Shown: positions 1 through 9,338 of the stretch, in pieces
Numbering within the stretch: the stretch's first letter is position 1
Layout of the letters: each line of letters starts with the position of its first letter
From: Candidatus Tepidiaquacellales bacterium UBA6667
GTDB lineage: Bacteria > Bacteroidota > Ignavibacteria > Tepidaquicellales > Tepidaquicellaceae
DNA length: 64,000 bases
Assembly: GCA_002455255.1 (NCBI GenBank)
Contig: DKKL01000034.1
Coordinates: forward strand, 71,731 to 135,730
Reading direction: 5' to 3'
Program-made: the position numbers and the translations under genes
Notes under the pieces: generated by a model
The model's input: the letters and a program-made list of their open reading frames with translations, nothing else
The model's database searches: none
What the model was told of the DNA's origin: nothing

Positions 1-440
1 AACAATATAACGAAGAAATTGATATTGAATATATTTAATAAATTCAAAATCTTTACCACCTTCCAAAAAGTTTAAAAATTTTCTTCTTTAAATTACAATA
101 ATTACACTAGTTATAACATTTTTGTTTAGTTAATTGAAATAAATTACTAACAATAAATTAAAAATTATTTTGTAAATCATTTAGTAGATTTTAGCTACAA
201 GTTGAATTTTAATTAAAATTACTTTTGAAGATTTTTTCACGGCAAAAGTATCTTGAAAGGAATTAAAGATTGATATTATAATACTCTCCCTAAAGCCCCT
301 TCAAAGAGGACTTTAAGCACTCATCTTCCAAAGAGATGTTAATTGGTTAGTTATAGTAATTAAAATTAGTTTATAAGAATCATTAATTTTTTAAATTTTA
401 AATTACTTTAAAGTGAGGTGGTAATTATATATTTTTACAG
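1..440. other. Leading intergenic region with degenerate hairpin repeats
   Basis: No convincing complete gene is seen. Bases 3-38 could be the last eleven codons of a plus-strand gene that starts left of the window (reading ends in EIDIEYI then TAA), but this is too short to judge. Bases 286-338 carry two degenerate copies of a short hairpin repeat that recurs at 8306-8336. The rest is very AT-rich. A GAGGTGG stretch at 415-421 resembles a Shine-Dalgarno sequence but lies about 19 nt before the GTG taken as the plsC start. Confidence 0.5.
286..338. repeat. Two degenerate copies of a CCAA-loop hairpin repeat
   Basis: Bases 286-317 match, with several changes, the repeat at 8306-8336: a CTCCC start, a C-rich arm, a CAAAGAGG arm and a TTTAAG end. 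Bases 322-338 form a second hairpin, CATCTT/AGAGATG with a CCAAA loop, followed by TTAA; it has the same loop and tail but a diverged stem. These look like decayed members of a dispersed intergenic repeat family. Function is unknown. Confidence 0.5.
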
Positions 441-1145
441 GTGATTAGTATATTAAGAGTGATTATTATAATTTTGTTTGCTATGATAATTGCAATAGTG
501 GCTATAATTATCAGTCCATTTGATTCCAAAGGTAAGATTGCTTTTTTTCTGTCCAAAATTTTTTCAAAAATCATATTAACAGTTTCCGGGATTAAACTGC
601 ATGTTGAGGGAATAGAATTTTTAAATCCCGATAAGGAATATATTTTTATTTCCAATCATTTAAGTTATTTGGATATTCCTGTTTTGATGCAAGCATTGCC
701 AAACAATGTGAGATTTATTTATAAAAAAGGGATGAATAAAATCCCAATTTTCGGATGGGCTATGTATCTTACAAAATATATTCCGATTGACAGAGAAAAC
801 GGAAGAGAGGCAATGAAAAGTTTAAAGAAAGCGGCAACGCTTACTGACAAAGGAATTTCTATTGTTATATTTCCTGAAGGTACGAGAATTGGTGACGGAA
901 AAATTGGGGAATTTAAAAGAGGGTTTTCCATACTTTCAGATGAAGCGAAAAAAGAAATTGTCCCTATTCTCATAAAAGGAACAAATCAAATTTTAGGAAT
1001 AGACAGTTTACGCATAAAACCCGGAAAAGCTTTTGTGAAAATATTCCCGGTTATTGAATATACAAAAGATAAAAAAATGTTTGACGGAATCAGAGATTTA
1101 TTAATCTCAGAAAATGAAAAATTTAAAATTAAGGATATAAACTAA
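441..1145 (+). CDS. plsC: 1-acyl-sn-glycerol-3-phosphate acyltransferase (PlsC family)
   Basis: Acylates lysophosphatidic acid to phosphatidic acid at the inner membrane, the second acylation of phospholipid synthesis. At 234 residues it is a normal size. Residues 1-25 form a hydrophobic anchor. The acyltransferase motif I NHLSYLD (NHx4D; catalytic His and Asp) is near residue 73, and motif III FPEGTR is near residue 145. The start is uncertain: GTG at 441 opens the frame well, but the only SD-like sequence (415-421) is too far upstream for it, and another GTG lies at 459. The stop is 1 nt before gatC, so this heads the plsC-gatC-kdsB-GNAT-pyrG run. Membership of the LPLAT/PlsC family is clear; the exact acyl acceptor is inferred. 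Confidence 0.9.
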   Translation: MISILRVIIIILFAMIIAIVAIIISPFDSKGKIAFFLSKIFSKIILTVSGIKLHVEGIEFLNPDKEYIFISNHLSYLDIPVLMQALPNNVRFIYKKGMNKIPIFGWAMYLTKYIPIDRENGREAMKSLKKAATLTDKGISIVIFPEGTRIGDGKIGEFKRGFSILSDEAKKEIVPILIKGTNQILGIDSLRIKPGKAFVKIFPVIEYTKDKKMFDGIRDLLISENEKFKIKDIN

Positions 1146-1146
1146 T

Positions 1147-1437
1147 ATGGCTGTATCAATAGGTGAAGTAGAAAATATTTCAAAACTTGCAAAACTGAAA
1201 TTTAACGAGGAAGAATTAAAAAAACTTCAAACAGATTTGAATAATATTCTTGAATATATTGACCAACTTAACGAGGTAAACCTTGATGATGTGGAACCGC
1301 TTGAAAACATTAATGAGTTAGTAAATATACTGAGAAAAGATGAAGTGATGCAATGGCTCACACAGAAGGAGGCATTACAAAATGCACCTGACAAGACAGG
1401 AAATTATTTCAGAGTACCAAAAGTTATAGATAAATGA
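1147..1437 (+). CDS. gatC: Asp-tRNA(Asn)/Glu-tRNA(Gln) amidotransferase subunit C
   Basis: Small subunit of the GatCAB amidotransferase, which converts misacylated Glu-tRNA(Gln) (and Asp-tRNA(Asn)) to the cognate aminoacyl-tRNA. GatC stabilises the GatA-GatB complex. The 96 residues match the family's usual 95-100. The typical N-terminal helix (VENISKLAKLKFNEEEL), the central DLNNILEYIDQL segment and the C-terminal NYFRVPKVI, which contacts GatA, are all present. gatA and gatB are not in the window, so the subunit is encoded apart from its partners. It overlaps kdsB by 4 nt (ATGA), which suggests translational coupling. Confidence 0.93.
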   Translation: MAVSIGEVENISKLAKLKFNEEELKKLQTDLNNILEYIDQLNEVNLDDVEPLENINELVNILRKDEVMQWLTQKEALQNAPDKTGNYFRVPKVIDK

Positions 1438-2140
1438 ATATTGTCGGAGTGATTCCTGCAAGATGGAGTTCCAAAAGATTTCCCGGAAAGCCGCTTGTTA
1501 TGATTAAAGGAAAAAGTATGATACAGAGAGTATATGAGCAAGCAAAAAAAAGCAAACTGATTAACAGAATTATAATTGCCACTGATGACAAAAGAATTTT
1601 TGATGAAGTAATTCGCTTTGGTGGTGAGGTTATGATGACTTCCAAAAAACATAAAACAGGAACAGACAGAATTTCAGAGGTAATAAAAAATATTGACGGA
1701 GAAATTATTGTCAATATACAAGGTGATGAACCATATATAAATCCTAATACGATAGATGAAACAGTGAAAGCATTAATGACAGATGATGAAGCAGTTGTTT
1801 CAACACCGATTATAAAAATTTCAGATTTGAAGGTTATAAAAAATCCTAATGTAGTGAAAGCAATACGAAACACAAAAGGATATGCGATTTATTTTTCAAG
1901 AAGTGAAATTCCATTTAAAAGAGAAAAATCAAAAACTGAATATTATAAACATTTAGGTTTATATGTTTACAGAAAAGACTTTTTAATGAAACTGGTAAAA
2001 ATGAAACAGACTAATGCAGAGAAATCAGAAAGTTTGGAGCAACTTAGAATTTTGGAAAACGGATATAAAATCAAAACAGTAATAGTGAAAAGAGAGTCAC
2101 AGTCAATTGATACACCTTCAGATTTAAAAAAACTTCACGG

Positions 2141-2144
<4 letters not shown>
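1434..2144 (+). CDS. kdsB: 3-deoxy-manno-octulosonate cytidylyltransferase (CMP-Kdo synthetase)
   Basis: Activates Kdo with CTP to CMP-Kdo in the cytoplasm, the step before Kdo transfer to lipid A. The N-terminal nucleotide-binding loop IPARWSSKRFPGKPL, the TDDKRI segment near residue 45 and the metal-binding GDEPYINP near residue 95 are classic KdsB signatures. At 236 residues it is slightly shorter than the usual 245-250. The 4-nt overlaps on both sides (gatC before, GNAT after) put it in one transcription unit. Its presence indicates a Kdo-containing LPS, hence an outer membrane. Confidence 0.93.
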
Positions 2145-4245
<2,101 letters not shown>

Positions 4246-4254
4246 TTTTGATAA

Positions 4255-6681
4255 TTGAATATAACAGGACTCAATACTGAAGAAGTTAATGAAAGAATAT
4301 CTAAAGGTGCAGTAAACAAAACATCCCGCACAAAAACAAAAACCATCCGCGAAATTTTTATTGAAAATATATTTTCAGTTTTCAATTATATAATTTTCTC
4401 AATAATTCTTGCTATAATTTATTTTTATTACCGATCCGGTGATCATAACCTATTACTTGATTCGATGGGTATAGTTTCAATTGCGTTACTTAATACATTA
4501 CTTGCAATTGTTCAGGAGATAAAAGCAAAAAAAGCATTAGATAAGGTAAATTTATTACTTAAAAAAGAAGCATTAGTAATCCGGAATGGAATTGAGACTG
4601 AGATAGGTCAGGAAGAAATTGTAGAAGATGATGTGATACTGATGCAAAGGGGAGATCAGGCACCTGTTGACGGAAAAGTGATATACTCAAACCATCTTGA
4701 GATTGATGAATCATTGCTAACGGGAGAATCTATCCCGATTAGAAAAAAAACTGATAGTGAAATTTTATCGGGTAGTTTTTGTGTATCAGGTTCAGGATAT
4801 ATCAAAGCTGAAAAAGTTGGCGATAAAAGTTATGCCAACAGCGTTACTGAAATGGCGAAAAAATATAAATTCATTGTAACGCCACTTCAAAGAAGAATTG
4901 ATTTTATAGTAAAGATGTTGTTTTGTATAGCATTGTTTTTGATTGTACTTGAAATATTTTTTGACCCCAAAGCAAGCTTAGACAATGTAAGTTTTATAAG
5001 GAAAATGGCAACAATACTTATATCTCTTGTTCCACAGGGATTGGTTCTTATGACAAGTGTAACCTTTGCACTTGGAGTTTACAGAATCAGTAGGATTGGT
5101 GCAATAATACAAAAACTGAATGCGATAGAATCATTTTCAAATGTGAAAATTGTTTGTATGGATAAAACCGGAACGCTGACACAAAATAAATTATCAATAG
5201 AAAATATAAATTTTTATAAAGGAATAGATGAAAAAGAAACGAGAGAATTAATAGGTGAATATGTGAAGCTGACTTCGGATAAAAATGCTACAATAAGGGC
5301 TATGGAAAGTCTAACAAGTAGCGGACGGTTTAAAGTTACTGATGAAATACCTTTCAGCTCTGAAACAAAGATGAGTTTATTAAAAGTAGATGACAACGGT
5401 AAGGAAAGGATTTTTATACTTGGGGGGTTTGATATTTTAAATGAAAAAACAATTGATGAAAAGAAAAGAGAAGGAGAGAAAATTTATTCAGAGAATAATT
5501 TAAGACTATACAGGACATTAATGTTTGGTGAAGTAAAAAGTGAAAAACATTTTGAAAGCAGTGAAGAATATATAAAAAGCATAAGCGTTGAACCGTATTG
5601 TATAATTTCAATTTCAGACCAGGCACGGGATGATGTGATGGATGCGATAAAATTATTTCAAAGTAATGGTATTAATTTTAAGATTTTGAGCGGAGATGCA
5701 TCATTTGCAATTCAGGCGATTGCAGATAAAATCGGATGGCAAGTAAGAGATGATCAGATGATAACCGGAAGTGAACTTGAAAAACTGAGCGGGGATGATT
5801 TTAAAAATGCGGTTAATAAAAATCTCATTTTCGCCAGACTAAAACCGGAACATAAACTTGAAATTATTAAATGTTTAAGAGGTCAGAAGATATATACAGC
5901 AATGATAGGAGACGGGGTTAATGATTTACCTGCTATTAAAGAGGCAGATATGGGAATAGCAATGGAAGAAGGAAGCCAGATAACAAAAGAGATTGCCGAT
6001 ATAGTACTTCTTAAAAATAAATTTTCATTATTACCGGAAATTTTTAATGAAGGGAATAAGATAGTAAATACAGTAACATCAATTTCTAAATTATTCCTGA
6101 CTAAAAATTTTATAGTAATTTATTCCAGTTTATTATCATTGATATTTGCTTTAGAATTTGCATTAACACCGAGAAGGATTGCACTGATAAATATTTTTAT
6201 AATAGGTTTACCTTCATTTATAATTGCATTAAAAAATTCTAATCTTGTAAAGCCAAAAAAATTCCTTCAGGAGCTATTCTCGTTTGTTTTCATTTCAGCA
6301 TTTATAATAGTTGTTGCCGGATATGCAGCAAGCTATACTGCTGAAAAAGTTTTTGGCATAAGCGGAATAGAAAAACAGATGGTGATACTTACAGCGATGA
6401 TAATTACTTCAATGGCAAATTTTTATGCAGTTTCTATACATAAAGGAGATGCGAATAACAAAACATACTTTTTATACGGATTATTAATTATTTCTATTTA
6501 TCTTTTTCTTGCCGCTACTCAAATTGATTTTATAGTGATAAATCTCTTAAAAACATTTTATGAGATTACTTATTTAAATGGAGAATATTGGTTTATTACA
6601 ATATCAATTGGAGTGCTTTCCGCAGCAATTTTATTTACTTTGCAGTTACTGAGAAAAAAATATTTTGATAAATTTTATTAA
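4255..6681 (+). CDS. Cation-transporting P-type ATPase (CtpE-like)
   Basis: An 808-residue membrane pump with the full P-type set: actuator motif LTGESIP (near residue 157), phosphorylation site MDKTGTLTQNK (near residue 302, catalytic Asp), and hinge motif MIGDGVNDLPAIKEADMG (near residue 550). There are about ten membrane segments, two pairs before the catalytic part and six after. Membrane segment 4 reads LVPQGLVL in place of the PEGL of Ca2+ pumps; this and the overall pattern recall the CtpE-like branch, which has been linked to Ca2+ uptake. Ion specificity is an inference. The frame is closed upstream by TAA at 4252-4254, so the start must be the TTG at 4255 or the later ATA at 4261; no ATG fits the conserved N-terminus. 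Confidence 0.88.
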   Translation: MNITGLNTEEVNERISKGAVNKTSRTKTKTIREIFIENIFSVFNYIIFSIILAIIYFYYRSGDHNLLLDSMGIVSIALLNTLLAIVQEIKAKKALDKVNLLLKKEALVIRNGIETEIGQEEIVEDDVILMQRGDQAPVDGKVIYSNHLEIDESLLTGESIPIRKKTDSEILSGSFCVSGSGYIKAEKVGDKSYANSVTEMAKKYKFIVTPLQRRIDFIVKMLFCIALFLIVLEIFFDPKASLDNVSFIRKMATILISLVPQGLVLMTSVTFALGVYRISRIGAIIQKLNAIESFSNVKIVCMDKTGTLTQNKLSIENINFYKGIDEKETRELIGEYVKLTSDKNATIRAMESLTSSGRFKVTDEIPFSSETKMSLLKVDDNGKERIFILGGFDILNEKTIDEKKREGEKIYSENNLRLYRTLMFGEVKSEKHFESSEEYIKSISVEPYCIISISDQARDDVMDAIKLFQSNGINFKILSGDASFAIQAIADKIGWQVRDDQMITGSELEKLSGDDFKNAVNKNLIFARLKPEHKLEIIKCLRGQKIYTAMIGDGVNDLPAIKEADMGIAMEEGSQITKEIADIVLLKNKFSLLPEIFNEGNKIVNTVTSISKLFLTKNFIVIYSSLLSLIFALEFALTPRRIALINIFIIGLPSFIIALKNSNLVKPKKFLQELFSFVFISAFIIVVAGYAASYTAEKVFGISGIEKQMVILTAMIITSMANFYAVSIHKGDANNKTYFLYGLLIISIYLFLAATQIDFIVINLLKTFYEITYLNGEYWFITISIGVLSAAILFTLQLLRKKYFDKFY

Positions 6682-6686
6682 TTAAG

Positions 6687-8189
6687 ATGAAAAAAAGGAA
6701 AAAACTTGAATTACATACAAAAATTGTCATCGGTTTAATTCTTGGAATTGTTTTCGGAAGTATATTTTCATTAAGCACGACAAAACTGGAAATTGTCTCA
6801 GGCGGAGGTGAGAAAGAAATTAAAGACTGGCAGGAGATTATTTATTTTAAAAAAGACAGTGTTGTAAAATCATTTGATGCAAATTCACAGATTGGAATTA
6901 TAAAATATTTTAAAAACTCAAAAGATAAAAAAGATTTATTAGTTGAAGTAAAGTATCCTTCCGGAAATTCGGAAAAATTTGAAGCAATAACTTCAATAGA
7001 AAAAGTAAAAACAATCGGAATGGCTTTGAAACCGATTGGAGATATATTTATCAGATTACTAAATATGATAGCCGTTCCTCTTGTACTTGCTTCTTTAATT
7101 GTTGGAGCAGCTTCCCTTTCAGACCTTAAACATATAGCTAAAATTGGCGGAAAGACGATTGGATTTTATGCAATAACAGCATTGATAGCAATATCTATGG
7201 GGCTTTTACTTGCGAATATAATTCAACCCGGAAGTTTTATGCCACCTGAGACAAAAGACAGATTGCTTGAAACATTTCAGGACGATGCTAAAACACGAAT
7301 TGACCAAAATGTTTCTTTAAATATTGTGGACTTCCTTGTTAATATAGTACCCAAAAATCCTTTTGCCGCAATTACGGAAGGAAATTTTTTGCAGATTGTT
7401 TTATTTGCAATACTTACAGGAATTTTCCTAACACAAATACCGACTGAAAAATCAAAAACAGTAATAAATTTTTTTGACGGGGTATCAGAAACGATGATAA
7501 AACTTGTTGAAAAAATAATGCTGATAGCTCCTTATGCAGTATTCACTTTGATAGCAGCAACGGTTGCAGAATTTGGTTTTAATATACTTCAAACTTTACT
7601 TTTATATTCCTTAACTGTGATTTTGGGATTAGCATTGATAACTTTTTTTGAATATCCATTATTATTAAAAGCATTTACTAAAATAAAGATAAAAGATTTC
7701 TTTAAAACACAGAGACCGGTAATAGCAGTAGCATTTTCAACAAGTTCTTCAGCAGCTACATTACCCGTTACGATGGATGTATGCGAAAAAAAATTAGGAG
7801 TTCCCAATAAAATTGCAAGTTTTGTTTTACCTTTGGGAACAACTATTAATATGGATGGAACTGCTTTATATCAGGCAGTGGCGGCAATGTTTATTGCTCA
7901 GGTATATGGCTTTGATTTGTCTTTTACACAACAGCTCACTATTGTTTTAACCGCAAGTCTTGCTGCAATAGGTACAGCACCTGTTCCGGGTATTGGACTT
8001 ATTATGCTTATAATTGTGTTACAATCAATAGGAGTACCGGAAGAAGGTATTGCTTTGATTATTGGAGTTGACCGATTGCTTGATATGTGCCGAACAGTTC
8101 CTAATGTTATTGCAGATTCACTTGCTTGTGTTGTGATTGCTAACTCAGAAGGAGAACTGAAAAAAATTGATACGACAGATTTGGCATAG
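6687..8189 (+). CDS. Dicarboxylate/amino acid:cation symporter (DAACS, GltP/DctA family)
   Basis: Secondary transporter that takes up glutamate, aspartate or C4-dicarboxylates with H+ or Na+. Family signatures: the serine-rich re-entrant loop FSTSSSAATLPVT near residue 353, TINMDGTALYQ near residue 390 (the NMDGT cation/substrate motif), and GVDRLLDMCRTVPNV near residue 458. The 500 residues exceed the usual 410-440 because a polar insertion of about 70 residues (roughly 32-108, rich in Lys and Glu) sits between TM1 and TM2, on the extracytoplasmic side. It starts 5 nt after the P-type ATPase, so the two are probably cotranscribed. Exact substrate is not determinable. Confidence 0.9.
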   Translation: MKKRKKLELHTKIVIGLILGIVFGSIFSLSTTKLEIVSGGGEKEIKDWQEIIYFKKDSVVKSFDANSQIGIIKYFKNSKDKKDLLVEVKYPSGNSEKFEAITSIEKVKTIGMALKPIGDIFIRLLNMIAVPLVLASLIVGAASLSDLKHIAKIGGKTIGFYAITALIAISMGLLLANIIQPGSFMPPETKDRLLETFQDDAKTRIDQNVSLNIVDFLVNIVPKNPFAAITEGNFLQIVLFAILTGIFLTQIPTEKSKTVINFFDGVSETMIKLVEKIMLIAPYAVFTLIAATVAEFGFNILQTLLLYSLTVILGLALITFFEYPLLLKAFTKIKIKDFFKTQRPVIAVAFSTSSSAATLPVTMDVCEKKLGVPNKIASFVLPLGTTINMDGTALYQAVAAMFIAQVYGFDLSFTQQLTIVLTASLAAIGTAPVPGIGLIMLIIVLQSIGVPEEGIALIIGVDRLLDMCRTVPNVIADSLACVVIANSEGELKKIDTTDLA

Positions 8190-8456
8190 CTGATTGGGTT
8201 TAGGTCTTGTTCGAATGGTCGGTATGGATTGGATCAGTATAACGATGAGTTTTTTAAACACAAATTTAAATAATGAGACGAATTACACGAATTATCCTTA
8301 ATCCACTCCCCAAACCCCTCTCCAAAGAGGGGCTTAAATGATAGTCAAGCTCGCAATTACATAAGGTGAGAATGATGCTATTAAGGCAAGAATGACAAGA
8401 AAGTAAAAATGACCAAAATCGGAATTTTTCAAAAAATAAAAATGTTAATTAAAAGT
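8190..8456. other. Intergenic region holding one dispersed repeat copy
   Basis: No gene is seen. It contains the hairpin repeat at 8306-8336. Downstream of that are AT-rich bases and the unused upstream ATG at 8409, which would add 16 residues ahead of the lipoprotein signal of the next gene. Confidence 0.5.
8306..8336. repeat. Dispersed intergenic repeat with 7-bp hairpin
   Basis: The unit begins CTCCCCAAA and ends GGGGCTTAA. Its core at 8315-8332 is a perfect 7-bp stem, CCCCTCT/AGAGGGG, closed by a CCAA tetraloop. Two decayed relatives lie at 286-338. It is G+C-rich against the AT-rich background. Repeats like this are common between genes in Bacteroidetes/Ignavibacteria-type genomes; no mobility or function can be assigned here. 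Confidence 0.6.
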
Positions 8457-9038
8457 ATGAAAAGAATAATATTAATAATTTGCGGATTACTTTTAGGTTG
8501 TTCAAAAGGTAACAGTTCGGAGAGTTCCGAGAATAAAATTTTAAATATGAATAACGAACCCATTAATATATCCGACATATCGGTGAAAGATATGAACGGA
8601 AAGGATGTTAAACTATCAGATTATAATGGTAAGGTTTTGTTGATAGTAAATGTGGCTTCATATTGCGGATACACAAAGCAATATACCGGGCTGCAGGAAA
8701 TTTATGAAAAGTATAATCCACAGGGATTTGAAATTTTAGCATTCCCGTGCAATGATTTTGGTGATCAGGAACCCGGAACAAATGATGAGATAAGGACATT
8801 CTGTGAAACGAAATATAAAACAACTTTTCCTATGTTTGATAAGGTGAGTATATTAGGTGATGGGAAGAGTGAATTATATTCTAAGATGATAAGTTATGAA
8901 CCTTCGGGTGATGTATCTTGGAATTTTGAAAAGTTTGTTATTGATAAAAACGGAAATGTAGTCGGAAGATTTAAGAGTAAGATTACACCACAGGATGAAA
9001 TGATTACCGGATTGATAGAGAAGGAATTGGTGAAGTAA
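8457..9038 (+). CDS. Glutathione peroxidase family lipoprotein
   Basis: Cysteine-type GPx-fold peroxidase, probably using thioredoxin-like reductants on hydroperoxides. From the ATG at 8457 the protein is 193 residues and starts MKRIILIICGLLLGC, a short lipoprotein signal with an LLGC lipobox, so the mature protein is probably lipid-anchored in the periplasm. The ATG at 8409 would bury this signal 16 residues inside, so 8457 is preferred. GPx motifs follow: VNVASYCGYTKQY with the peroxidatic Cys, LAFPCNDFGDQEP with the family Gln and a likely resolving Cys, and SWNFEKFVIDKNG with the Trp-Asn pair. It stands alone between repeat-bearing spacers. Confidence 0.87.
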   Translation: MKRIILIICGLLLGCSKGNSSESSENKILNMNNEPINISDISVKDMNGKDVKLSDYNGKVLLIVNVASYCGYTKQYTGLQEIYEKYNPQGFEILAFPCNDFGDQEPGTNDEIRTFCETKYKTTFPMFDKVSILGDGKSELYSKMISYEPSGDVSWNFEKFVIDKNGNVVGRFKSKITPQDEMITGLIEKELVK

Positions 9039-9067
9039 GGTTGATTTTGTTTTGGTGGTTGGTTACC

Positions 9068-9148
9068 TGTCATTCTGAAGGAGCGAAGCGACTGAAGAAT
9101 CCCTTGAATAGAATACTCAAGAGATCCTTCACTACGTTCAGGATGACA
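9068..9148. repeat. CHPERSEGS-type hairpin repeat, unit 1
   Basis: An imperfect inverted repeat. The left arm starts TGTCATTCTGAAGGAGCGAA and the right arm ends TTCACTACGTTCAGGATGACA, its near reverse complement. The arms are separated by an AT-rich centre. Minus-strand translation across the left arm gives the well-known spurious peptide CHPERSEGS. It is followed by ATAGG and then the second unit. Confidence 0.8.
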
Positions 9149-9157
9149 TAGGCTACT

Positions 9158-9241
9158 TGTCATTCTGAAGGAGCGAAGCGACTGAAGAATCCCGTTATTA
9201 GAGTATTACTCAAGAGATCCTTCACTACGTTCAGGATGACA
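9158..9241. repeat. CHPERSEGS-type hairpin repeat, unit 2 (with third fragment to about 9300)
   Basis: Second tandem copy: its arms are identical or nearly identical to those of unit 1, while the central spacer differs in sequence and length. After it, 9259-9300 (GATTCTTCTCCCGATAAATC, then ATCAGAATAACATAGG-like sequence) resembles a shortened and diverged third copy. Arm conservation with spacer drift is the pattern expected if the hairpin, not the loop, is what matters or is copied. Confidence 0.78.
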
Positions 9242-9338
9242 TAGGTGGTTATTATCAAGTGATTCTTCTCCCGATAAATCGGTATCAGAATAACATAGGT
9301 CTTAACTCTCTCCCAATCCCATAAACAAACACAACACT

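Larger units (their letters stand above)
9039..9338. other. Intergenic spacer occupied by hairpin repeats
   Basis: Lies between the peroxidase and the porU end, which converge here. It holds two tandem CHPERSEGS-type hairpin units (9068-9148 and 9158-9241) and a degenerate third fragment up to about 9300. No gene is supported; the open frames across it are the usual spurious translations of this repeat. The hairpins could help end both convergent transcripts. Confidence 0.6.

Noticed and set aside
1..38. Tail of a plus-strand gene from beyond the left edge
   Set aside because: Eleven codons ending in TAA are too few to support a gene.
1424..1873. Minus-strand open frame opposite kdsB
   Set aside because: Antisense shadow of a well-supported gene; no motif or start support.
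8894..9163. Minus-strand open frame of 89 residues containing CHPERSEGS
   Set aside because: It is the known spurious translation of the hairpin repeat and overlaps the peroxidase gene end.
9068..9241. Repeated units considered as a CRISPR array
   Set aside because: Only two units, each an inverted hairpin of about 80 nt; no uniform short repeats and spacers, and no cas genes.
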